A stretch of DNA of 39,445 nt, taken from contig JACPYV010000146.1 in NCBI GenBank assembly GCA_016195825.1, positions 1 through 39,445 on the forward strand. Reading direction: 5' to 3'. The translations under genes were made by a program, and so were the position numbers. This document shows, in pieces, positions 17,960 to 24,887 of the stretch. The DNA is from Burkholderiales bacterium. Its GTDB lineage: Bacteria > Pseudomonadota > Gammaproteobacteria > Burkholderiales > Burkholderiaceae_C. Each line of letters starts with the position of its first letter. Positions within the stretch are counted from its first letter, which is position 1. The notes below the pieces were generated by a model. The model saw nothing but the letters and a program-made list of their open reading frames with translations. It did not search any database and had not been told where the DNA came from.

Positions 17960-18441
17960 GCGCCCTGCTGGAGCGCAACCTGCCGCCCTGCGAGGTGGCC
18001 CTGATGCGGGTGCCCGACCTGACCGAGGTCATGGCCGTCGAGCGCCAGGCCTACCCGGTGCCATGGACGCATGGCAACTTTGTCGACTCGCTGGCGGCGG
18101 GCTATCCCGCCGAGGTGGTGCGCGGCCCTCGCGCCGAACTGCTGGGCTATTGGGTCGGCATGCCGGGCGTGGACGAGTTACATCTGCTCAACATCACCGT
18201 CGCACCCGTCTGGCAGGGGCGCGGCCTCGCCGTGGCCCTGCTGGACCGCGTCGTCACCGCCTGCCGGCAGCGCGGCCTTACGCAGCTGTGGCTGGAGGTG
18301 CGCGTCGGCAACGAGCGCGCGCGCGAGGTCTACGCGCGCTACGGCTTCGCCGAGGTGGGGCGGCGCCGCGCCTACTACCCGGTGAAGCAGGGGCCGCGCG
18401 AGGACGCGATCCTGATGAGCCTGACGGTGGACCCCGCATGA
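17956..18441 (+). CDS. rimI: Ribosomal protein S18 alanine N-acetyltransferase RimI
   Basis: GNAT acetyltransferase of 161 residues that transfers acetyl from acetyl-CoA to the N-terminal alanine of ribosomal protein S18. The acetyl-CoA loop QGRGLAVALL is at about 86-95, and the C-terminal signature VGNERAREVYARYGF is at about 116-130, typical of RimI (the NxxAxxxYxxxGF block). It overlaps tsaB by four bases upstream and the glycosylase-like gene by four bases downstream, so translation is probably coupled. The tsaB-rimI order is the classic arrangement. Confidence 0.93.
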   Translation: MSALLERNLPPCEVALMRVPDLTEVMAVERQAYPVPWTHGNFVDSLAAGYPAEVVRGPRAELLGYWVGMPGVDELHLLNITVAPVWQGRGLAVALLDRVVTACRQRGLTQLWLEVRVGNERAREVYARYGFAEVGRRRAYYPVKQGPREDAILMSLTVDPA

Positions 18442-19193
18442 CCTGGGACGAGCGCCAACGGGCGATGCTGGCGGAGATGGGCCATCGGTTGCCGCCAAGC
18501 GCTGCGGCCGCTCAGGCCATCGAAGCGGAATCGGAACCCGAGCCCATCGTCGTCGCCGCGCCACCGCCCGTCGTCGTGCGCGTGGCTGCACCGCCGCCCG
18601 CGCCCGCCGCGCCGTCCAGCTTCAGCGGCCTGGACCTGCCCGCGCTGCGCGAGGCCGTGTCCACCTGCCGGGCCTGCGGCCTGTGCGAGCAGCGCCGCAG
18701 CGCCGTGTTCGGTGGCGGTGCGCTGCAGCGGGTGCAGTGGCTGGTGGTCACCGACCCGCCGGACGGGACCGACGACGCGGCCGGCGAGCCCTTCGCCGGC
18801 GAGGCCGGCCGGCTGCTGGACCGCATGCTGCTGGCTGCCGGCCAGCGCCGCGCGGGTGACGGCGCGACGGCTTTCGTCACCCCCATCGTCAACTGCCGCC
18901 CGCCGCGTGGGCGCGCGCCGCAGGTCATCGAGCTGGACGCCTGCGACGCCGTGCTGGCCCGGCAGGTCGAGCTGCTGCAGCCCCGCCTCGTGCTTGCCGT
19001 CGGCCTGCAGGCCGCGCGCCGCCTCACCGGGCTGGCTGAGCCGCTGGGCCGCCTGCGCGGGCGCGTGCATTCATGGGGTGGCCTGCCCCTCGTGGTCACC
19101 TACCATCCGGCCTACCTCTTGCGCTCGGCCGCCGACAAGGCCGGCGCCTGGGATGACCTCTGCCTGGCCCGCCGGACGATGCAATCTTCGTGA
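18438..19193 (+). CDS. Uracil-DNA glycosylase family 4-like protein, motif 1 degenerate
   Basis: Protein of 251 residues. Residues 1-62 form a low-complexity Pro/Ala/Val linker after a short start (MTWDERQRAML), and 64-250 match the family 4 iron-sulfur uracil-DNA glycosylases. Candidate 4Fe-4S cysteines are Cys77, Cys80 or Cys83, Cys153 and Cys169. NCRPPRGRAP and motif 3 HPAYLLR (223-229) are intact. Motif 1, normally GEAPG or GEGPG, reads TDPPD here, so the residues that position the catalytic water are missing, although GEPFAGEAGRLLDRML follows as in active enzymes. It could have altered specificity, be structural or be inactive. The same gene position after tsaB-rimI is occupied by normal family 4 enzymes in many Burkholderiales (from memory). 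It overlaps both neighbours by four bases. Confidence 0.82.
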   Translation: MTWDERQRAMLAEMGHRLPPSAAAAQAIEAESEPEPIVVAAPPPVVVRVAAPPPAPAAPSSFSGLDLPALREAVSTCRACGLCEQRRSAVFGGGALQRVQWLVVTDPPDGTDDAAGEPFAGEAGRLLDRMLLAAGQRRAGDGATAFVTPIVNCRPPRGRAPQVIELDACDAVLARQVELLQPRLVLAVGLQAARRLTGLAEPLGRLRGRVHSWGGLPLVVTYHPAYLLRSAADKAGAWDDLCLARRTMQSS

Positions 19194-21265
19194 GCGCCCT
19201 CAACGATCTCGATCTCGAACGCCAGTCGCTTGACGCGGCGCGTTTTCGCATGCTGGCCGACCATGTGCCTGCGTGGATTGCGCTGTACGGCGCGGCCGAC
19301 CACCGCTGCCAGTTCGCCAACCGGGGCTATGCCGAGGCCTTCGGGCTGACGCAGCAGTCCATCATCGGCAGGCATTTCAGCGAAATCGTAGGGGCCGAAG
19401 GCTACGAGCAGGTGCGGCCTTGGGTGGAGCAACTGGTCCGCGAACTGGAGCCGGTGGTCTACGAGCGCACGCTGGCCCAGCCGGGCGGCGGCGAGGCCAG
19501 CCTGGAGATCCACCTGATCCCGCAATTCGACGACCACCGTGTGCTGCTGGGCAGCTGGGTGCTGGTCTACGACATCACCCGGCACCGCGTGGCCGAGCGC
19601 CGGCTGCGCGAGTCCGAAGCGCGGCTGAACAAATTCATGCAGGCGACGGTGGAGGGCATCCTCTTCCACCGCGACGGCTACATGACCGACGTGAACCAGC
19701 CGCTGTGCGCGATCACTGGCTGGTCTGCCGACGAGCTGATCGGCCGGCACGTGCTGTCGTACGTGACCGAGGACGAGCTGCCCAAGGTCCGCGAGGTCAT
19801 GCTGCAGAACCAGGAGCTGCGCTACCAGACCGTCATCCAGCACCGCAACGGCGCTCGGGTCCCGGTCGAGCTCATCATGCGCACGATGGAGCGCGACGGT
19901 GAGAAGCTGCGCATGGCGGTCGTGCGCGACATCAGTGACCGCCTCGCCAGCGAGGCCCGCATCCAGCACCTTGCCCACCACGACGGACTGACGGGCCTGC
20001 TCAACCGCACGGCCTTCATGGACCGCATGGCGCTCCTGATGAAGCGGGCCGAGCGCAAGGGCGAGATGCTGGCGCTGCTGTTCATCGACCTGGACAACTT
20101 CAAGCGCGTCAACGACTCGCTGGGCCATCTCGAAGGCGACCAGGTGCTGACCACCGTGTCCGAGCGCCTCATCGGCGCGCTGCGCGGCAGCGACCTGGTG
20201 GGCCGCTTCGGTGGCGACGAGTTCGTCGTGCTGCTGACCGACCTGACCAGCCGTACCGACATCCTCGTCGTGCTGGAGGCGCTGCTGTCGGTCGTGGAGG
20301 TGCCGGTCAAGGCCGATGGCCGCGCGCTGTCCGTCACGCCGTCCATCGGCGTGGCCGTTTACCCAGACGACGGCAAGCTGGCCGATGAACTGATCCAGCA
20401 TGCCGACACGGCCATGTACCGCGCCAAGGCGCGCGGCCGCGCGACCTACCAGTTCTTCGAGCCCGCGCTGGCCGAGACGGCCTATGCCGACCTGGTGCTG
20501 GAGGCCGAGCTGGCACAGGGCCTGACACGCAACGAGTTCGAGCTGTTCTTCCAGCCCCAGGTAGAGGCGACGACCGGCCAGCTCTCTGGCGCCGAGGCAC
20601 TGCTGCGCTGGCGCCACCCGCAGCGCGGCCTGCTCAGCCCCGATGCCTTTATCTTCGTCGCCGAGCGCCACCGACTGATGCTGGCGCTGGGCGAATGGGT
20701 CATGCGCGAGGCCGCCGCCACCGCTCGGCGCTGGCGCGAGCAAGGCCTGACCAGCGGCCACGGGCCGATGCGCATCGCCGTCAACCTGTCGCGCATGCAG
20801 TTCCACCTGGACGGCTTTGCCGACACGGTCAAACGCGTGCTGGCGGATGCCGGTGCCAGCGGTCAGTGGCTGGAGCTGGAGCTGACCGAGCGCATGCTCA
20901 TCGACGACATCGAGCACGCCCCCGCCACGCTGACGCAGCTGCGCGCGCTCGGGCTGACAGTGTCCGTTGACGACTTCGGCACCGGCTACACCTCGCTCGC
21001 CCACCTGACCGAGCTGCCGCTGGACAAGCTCAAGATCGACCAGAGCTTCGTCGCCCGACTGCCCGACGACGTGGGCGCGCAGGCAATCACCCGCGCCATC
21101 GTGCAGATGGCCGTGGGACTGGGGCTGACCGTCACCGCCGAGGGCGTGCGGACGGCCGCCCAATGGCAGCTGCTGGCCGGCTGGGGCTGCCAGCAGTTCC
21201 AGGGTGAGCTGGTCGGCGCGCCCATGCCCACGGCCGAGTTCGAAGCCTGGGTGAAGGCGCGATGA
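19190..21265 (+). CDS. PAS-PAS-GGDEF-EAL c-di-GMP protein
   Basis: Cytoplasmic protein of 691 residues with a GTG start that overlaps the previous stop (GTGA). Two PAS-like sensor domains (about 14-135 and 140-255) precede a GGDEF domain with intact GGDEF at 341-345 and an RxxD inhibitory site (RGSD) five residues before it. An EAL domain follows with EAL at 469-471, and DDFGTGYTSL and KIDQSF supply further metal and catalytic residues. Both halves therefore look able to make and degrade c-di-GMP; which one dominates cannot be decided. No membrane segment is seen. Its place between a DNA-repair-like gene and midA in a four-base-overlap operon is unusual for a signalling protein. Confidence 0.92.
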   Translation: MSALNDLDLERQSLDAARFRMLADHVPAWIALYGAADHRCQFANRGYAEAFGLTQQSIIGRHFSEIVGAEGYEQVRPWVEQLVRELEPVVYERTLAQPGGGEASLEIHLIPQFDDHRVLLGSWVLVYDITRHRVAERRLRESEARLNKFMQATVEGILFHRDGYMTDVNQPLCAITGWSADELIGRHVLSYVTEDELPKVREVMLQNQELRYQTVIQHRNGARVPVELIMRTMERDGEKLRMAVVRDISDRLASEARIQHLAHHDGLTGLLNRTAFMDRMALLMKRAERKGEMLALLFIDLDNFKRVNDSLGHLEGDQVLTTVSERLIGALRGSDLVGRFGGDEFVVLLTDLTSRTDILVVLEALLSVVEVPVKADGRALSVTPSIGVAVYPDDGKLADELIQHADTAMYRAKARGRATYQFFEPALAETAYADLVLEAELAQGLTRNEFELFFQPQVEATTGQLSGAEALLRWRHPQRGLLSPDAFIFVAERHRLMLALGEWVMREAAATARRWREQGLTSGHGPMRIAVNLSRMQFHLDGFADTVKRVLADAGASGQWLELELTERMLIDDIEHAPATLTQLRALGLTVSVDDFGTGYTSLAHLTELPLDKLKIDQSFVARLPDDVGAQAITRAIVQMAVGLGLTVTAEGVRTAAQWQLLAGWGCQQFQGELVGAPMPTAEFEAWVKAR

Positions 21266-22353
21266 CGCTGCTGGAACGACTGCACGCCGAGATCGGCGGC
21301 AACGGCGGCTGGCTGCCCTTCGACCGTTTCATGGCGATGGCGTTGTACGAGCCGGGGCTGGGCTACTACGCCGGCGGGCGGCGCAAGTTTGGCCAGATGC
21401 CCATGGATGCCCAGGGCCAGAGCTCCGACTTCGTCACCGCGCCTGAGATGTCACCGCTGTTTGGCCGGGCGCTGGCCCGGCAGCTCAAGCAGGCCATGGA
21501 CGCCAGCGACTGCCGCGACGTCGTCGAGTTCGGCGCGGGCTCCGGCGCGCTTGCGGCGCAGCTGATCGCCGAACTGGACGCGCTGGGCGCGGGGCTGGCG
21601 CGCTACCGCATCGTCGAGCTGTCGGCCGACCTGCGCGAGCGCCAGCGCGAGCGCCTGGCCCATTGGGGCGACCGCGTCGACTGGCTGGACGCGCTGCCCC
21701 ACGAGCTGGAAGCCGTCGTCATCGGCAACGAGGTGCTGGACGCGATGCCGGTGCAGTTGGTCGCCTTCGACGGCGAGGTCTGGCGCGAGCGCGGCGTCGT
21801 GTCGCGGGGCGAGGGCTTTGCGTTTGAGGACCGCGACAGCATGCTGCGCCCGCCGCTGGAGACCGGCCTGGTGCCCGGCACCGTGACCGAGATCCACCCG
21901 CAGGCCGAGGCCTTCATCGCCACGCTGGCGCGCACGCTCAAGCGCGGCGCGGCCTTCTTCATCGACTACGGCTTTCCTGAGGCCGAGTACTACCACCCGC
22001 AGCGCCGCGGTGGCACGCTGATGTGCCACCAGGCCCACCGGGCCGACGCGGACCCGCTGGTGGCCGTGGGCGACAAGGACATCACGGCCCACGTCAACTT
22101 CACCGGCATCGCGCTGGCGGGGCAGGACGCCGGTATGGTCGTGCTGGGCTATACCAGCCAGGCCAATTTCCTGCTCAACTGCGGCATCGCCGACCTGCTG
22201 CACGGCGCCAGCCTCGGTGAGCGCGCGATGGCCCACCGTCTGCTGGCCGAGCACGAGATGGGCGAGCTGTTCAAGGTGATCGCCTTCGCGCCGCTGAATG
22301 CGCCGTTCGACGCGCTGGGTTTCGAACGCGGAGACCGCTCACACAAACTCTGA
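21262..22353 (+). CDS. MidA/NDUFAF7-family SAM-dependent methyltransferase
   Basis: Protein of 363 residues from the COG1565 family. The SAM-binding glycine motif EFGAGSGALA is at about 92-101. The N-terminus FDRFMAMALYEPGLGYYAGG is the family hallmark, and conserved blocks include VIGNEVLDAMPV and INPHAE-like EIHPQAEAF. The mitochondrial member methylates an arginine of a complex I subunit. The bacterial substrate is not established, though the respiratory link is suggestive. It overlaps the c-di-GMP gene by four bases and is followed after 13 bases by the cytochrome c gene, so it probably belongs to the same transcript. Confidence 0.9.
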   Translation: MTLLERLHAEIGGNGGWLPFDRFMAMALYEPGLGYYAGGRRKFGQMPMDAQGQSSDFVTAPEMSPLFGRALARQLKQAMDASDCRDVVEFGAGSGALAAQLIAELDALGAGLARYRIVELSADLRERQRERLAHWGDRVDWLDALPHELEAVVIGNEVLDAMPVQLVAFDGEVWRERGVVSRGEGFAFEDRDSMLRPPLETGLVPGTVTEIHPQAEAFIATLARTLKRGAAFFIDYGFPEAEYYHPQRRGGTLMCHQAHRADADPLVAVGDKDITAHVNFTGIALAGQDAGMVVLGYTSQANFLLNCGIADLLHGASLGERAMAHRLLAEHEMGELFKVIAFAPLNAPFDALGFERGDRSHKL

Positions 22354-22366
22354 AAGGGGTGCGTGA

Positions 22367-22660
22367 ATGAAGGCTTGTTGGCTTGTCCTGCTGCTGTGCG
22401 GCCCGGCGCTTGCACAGGATCTCAACGTCGGCCGCAGCCTGGCGGCCACCTGCGCCAACTGCCACGGCACGCAGGGCCGGCCACGCGGCCCCGCCATGCC
22501 GCCGTTGGCGGGCATGAAGGCTGATGTCATGCTGGAGCTGCTGTCCGACTACCGCCGCGGAGCCCAGCCGGGCACGGTGATGCCGCAGATCGTCAAGGGC
22601 TACACGCAGGAGCAACTGCGCCTCGTGACGGCCTACTTTGCCGCCCAGGCGAAGCCATGA
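22367..22660 (+). CDS. fccA: Periplasmic mono-heme cytochrome c (flavocytochrome c subunit)
   Basis: Small cytochrome of 97 residues with a signal peptide (hydrophobic core 5-16, cleavage after ALA at 16). One heme-binding CANCH motif is at 29-33, and Met72 in GTVMPQ is the likely axial ligand. It belongs to the class I cytochromes that partner flavocytochrome c sulfide dehydrogenase; the Allochromatium subunit has two hemes, this one a single heme. It overlaps the flavoprotein gene by four bases, and such a pair would pass electrons from sulfide or another reduced sulfur donor to the respiratory chain. The sulfide role is inferred from the partner. Confidence 0.85.
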   Translation: MKACWLVLLLCGPALAQDLNVGRSLAATCANCHGTQGRPRGPAMPPLAGMKADVMLELLSDYRRGAQPGTVMPQIVKGYTQEQLRLVTAYFAAQAKP

Positions 22661-23913
22661 TCGCGCGCCGCCAACTGATCGCAGCCAGCGGCCTGGCGCT
22701 GGCGGGCTGTGCCGCGCCCACCGCGCCCACCGCGCCCGGCCTCGGTCGCGTCGTCGTGGTGGGCGGTGGCTTTGGCGGCGCGACCGCTGCGCGCTACCTG
22801 AAGCTGTGGGGTGGCGCCGCCGTCGACGTGACGCTGGTGGAGCGCAACGAGGGTTTCATCTCCTGCCCCATGTCCAACCTCGTCATCGCCGGCGTGCGCG
22901 ACCCGCTCAGCATCGGCCACGGCTATGCCGGCCTGGAGGCTAAGGGCGTGAAGCGCCTGCGCGGGGAGGTGGTGGGCATCGACCCGGCCACCAAGACGAT
23001 TCGGCTGGCCGACCGCAGCACGCTGGCCTGGGACCGGCTGGTGCTGGCGCCGGGCATCGCCTTCACGCCGGACGCCGTGCCCGGCCTCGCCGCCGCGCTC
23101 GACAGCGGCCGGGCCGTTCATGCCTGGAAGGCCGGTATGCAGACGATCCTGTTGCGCCGCCAGCTCGAAGCCCTGCCCGACGGCGGCGTGGTGTTGATGA
23201 GCATCCCAAAGGCGCCGTACCGCTGCCCGCCGGGGCCTTACGAGCGGGCTTGCCTGATCGCCGCGTACCTGCGCCGTGCCAAGCCGCGCGCCAAGCTGCT
23301 GGTGCTTGACGCCAACCCCGAGGTGCAGAGCAAGAAGGCGCTGTTCGAGCGCGCCTTCGCGCAGCATCACGCCGGGGTGCTGGAGTACCGGCCCAATGCC
23401 GAGCTGAAGGAAGTGGCTGGCGACGTGGCGCGCTTCGAATTCGAGGACATCAAGGCCGACGTGCTCAACCTGATCCCGCCGCAGCGCGCCGGCGAGCTCG
23501 CGACGGACTTTGCGAACGTCAACCGCCGCTGGGTGGGCGTGGACTGGCTGACGATGCAGGCCCAGGCAGCGCCGGGCGTGCATGTGGTCGGCGACGCCAT
23601 CATGTCCGCGTCGGGCATGCCCAAGTCGGGCCACCTGGCCAACCAGCAAGCCAAGCTGGCCGCGGCCGCCGTGCTGCAGTTGCTGAAGGGAGAGGCGGTC
23701 AACCCGTCCCCGGTGGTGATGAACACCTGCTACAGCTTCGTCACGCCGGACCAGGCCATGCACGTGGCCTCGGTCCACCAGTACGACGCGGCCGAGCGGA
23801 CGATGAAGACGGTGCCCGGCTCGGGCGGCGTGTCGGCTGCGGCGAGCGCTGAGGAAGCGGCCATCGCCCTCGGCTGGGCCGAGAACATCTGGGCCGACAC
23901 ACTTGCGCTTTAG
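22657..23913 (+). CDS. fccB: Flavocytochrome c sulfide dehydrogenase flavoprotein subunit
   Basis: FAD protein of 418 residues for the periplasm. The N-terminus has twin arginines (ARRQLIAASGLALAGC), so Tat export is likely; Cys18 in LAGC also fits a lipobox, so it may be lipid-anchored. The FAD motif GGGFGG is at 36-41. Cys70 in SCPMSNLV matches the cysteine that binds FAD covalently in flavocytochrome c. Cys190 in RCPPGPYERA and the Cys of NTCYSF fit the redox disulfide pair of that enzyme. These together favour sulfide oxidation to sulfur or polysulfide over general NADH oxidation. It is partnered by the cytochrome gene just upstream (four-base overlap) and ends 16 bases from convergent gloA. 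Confidence 0.88.
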   Translation: MIARRQLIAASGLALAGCAAPTAPTAPGLGRVVVVGGGFGGATAARYLKLWGGAAVDVTLVERNEGFISCPMSNLVIAGVRDPLSIGHGYAGLEAKGVKRLRGEVVGIDPATKTIRLADRSTLAWDRLVLAPGIAFTPDAVPGLAAALDSGRAVHAWKAGMQTILLRRQLEALPDGGVVLMSIPKAPYRCPPGPYERACLIAAYLRRAKPRAKLLVLDANPEVQSKKALFERAFAQHHAGVLEYRPNAELKEVAGDVARFEFEDIKADVLNLIPPQRAGELATDFANVNRRWVGVDWLTMQAQAAPGVHVVGDAIMSASGMPKSGHLANQQAKLAAAAVLQLLKGEAVNPSPVVMNTCYSFVTPDQAMHVASVHQYDAAERTMKTVPGSGGVSAAASAEEAAIALGWAENIWADTLAL

Positions 23914-23929
23914 CGTCAGCAGGTTCCGG

Positions 23930-24364
23930 TCACCAGGCGCCGGTGTTGGGCATGGACACCCAGGGCTCGGCCGGCGCCAGCGCCGGGCCCGCCTGCAGCA
24001 ACTCCACCGAGATGCCGTCCGGTGAGCGCACGAAGGCCATGCGGCCGTCGCGCGGCGGGCGATTGATGGTCACGCCGTGGTCGGCCAGCTTCCGGCAGGC
24101 GGCGTAGATGTCATCCACCGCGTAGGCCAGGTGGCCGAAGTTGCGGCCACCGGTGTAGGCCTCGGCCTTGCCGTCGGCATCGGGCCAGTTGTAGGTCAGC
24201 TCGACCTGGGCGTCCTCGTCGCCGGGGGCGGCCAGGTAGATCAGCGTGAAGCGGCCGGCTTCGCTGTCGAAGCGCTTGACCTCGCGCAGGCCCAGCGCGT
24301 CGCAGTAGAAACGCATCGACGCGTCCACGTTCTCGACGCGGACCATGGTGTGCAGGTATTTCAT
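23930..24364 (-). CDS. gloA: Lactoylglutathione lyase (glyoxalase I)
   Basis: Metalloenzyme of 144 residues that turns the methylglyoxal-glutathione hemithioacetal into S-lactoylglutathione, detoxifying methylglyoxal in the cytoplasm. Two vicinal-oxygen-chelate modules are seen. The metal ligands are expected at His5 (LHTMVRV), the Glu of ELTYNW, the His of GHLAYAV and the Glu of SVELLQ, all present as in E. coli GloA. The ATG at 24364 gives the standard N-terminus MKYLHTMVRV; the open frame further upstream is not part of the family. It follows the lipoprotein gene by 17 bases and may be co-transcribed with it. Confidence 0.94.
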   Translation of the reverse strand: MKYLHTMVRVENVDASMRFYCDALGLREVKRFDSEAGRFTLIYLAAPGDEDAQVELTYNWPDADGKAEAYTGGRNFGHLAYAVDDIYAACRKLADHGVTINRPPRDGRMAFVRSPDGISVELLQAGPALAPAEPWVSMPNTGAW

Positions 24365-24381
24365 GGCCGCGATTTTCGCTG

Positions 24382-24792
24382 CTACTGGCTTTCCGCGACG
24401 CGCCCGGGGTTGCTGCTCGGGGCGGCGGACGGTTGACCCCACACACGACGGAAGACCCAGGCCGGGCAGCGGCCGTCGCCCTGGCCCGTGAACCCGCCGG
24501 ACGGTGCGCAGACGAAGCGGCCGTCGGCGTCGTAGAGCCTGTTGAACTGGTCGCAGCAAAGCGCCATGAAGAGATAGAACCGCTGGCCGTCCGGGCTGTT
24601 CATCGGGGTCATGGCGGCCAGCGACTGGGCGGTGACGGGTTCGGTGGAATGGAGGCCGTTCCGGACGACGAAATCGGGTTCGGCCGATTCGGCTTGCGGC
24701 GGGGCCTTGACGCTGCTGCAGGCGGCGGCGAGCAGGGCGACGGTCAACCCGGCGATCCAGCGCGCGGGCGAGGTGTGCAAGGGCTTGTGCAT
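24382..24792 (-). CDS. Small lipoprotein with conserved Cys-rich block
   Basis: Predicted lipoprotein of 136 residues. A basic start and hydrophobic core end in the lipobox LAAAC (Cys at about 25), followed by Ser, so outer-membrane sorting is possible. The mature part carries a striking block, CCDQFNRLYD ... CAPSGGFTGQGDGRCP, with four cysteines that could form two disulfides. Similar CCDQFN...GDGxCP blocks occur in small uncharacterised proteins, notably in Bacteroidetes (from memory), and no function is known to me. It lies 95 bases after the peptidase-hydrolase fusion on the same strand and 17 bases before gloA. Confidence 0.75.
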   Translation of the reverse strand: MHKPLHTSPARWIAGLTVALLAAACSSVKAPPQAESAEPDFVVRNGLHSTEPVTAQSLAAMTPMNSPDGQRFYLFMALCCDQFNRLYDADGRFVCAPSGGFTGQGDGRCPAWVFRRVWGQPSAAPSSNPGRVAESQ

Positions 24793-24887
24793 AGCGGCGC
24801 AGTATCTGTGGCTAACGCGGCTCACGCCGCCGGGGCGGTCGGCACCAGGCCGACCGCACTCGGACAACGCCAGCCATCGCCGAAGCG

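Noticed and set aside
19112..21163. Minus-strand open frame of 683 codons opposite the PAS-GGDEF-EAL gene
   Set aside because: Shadow frame; the plus-strand product has complete PAS, GGDEF and EAL motifs.
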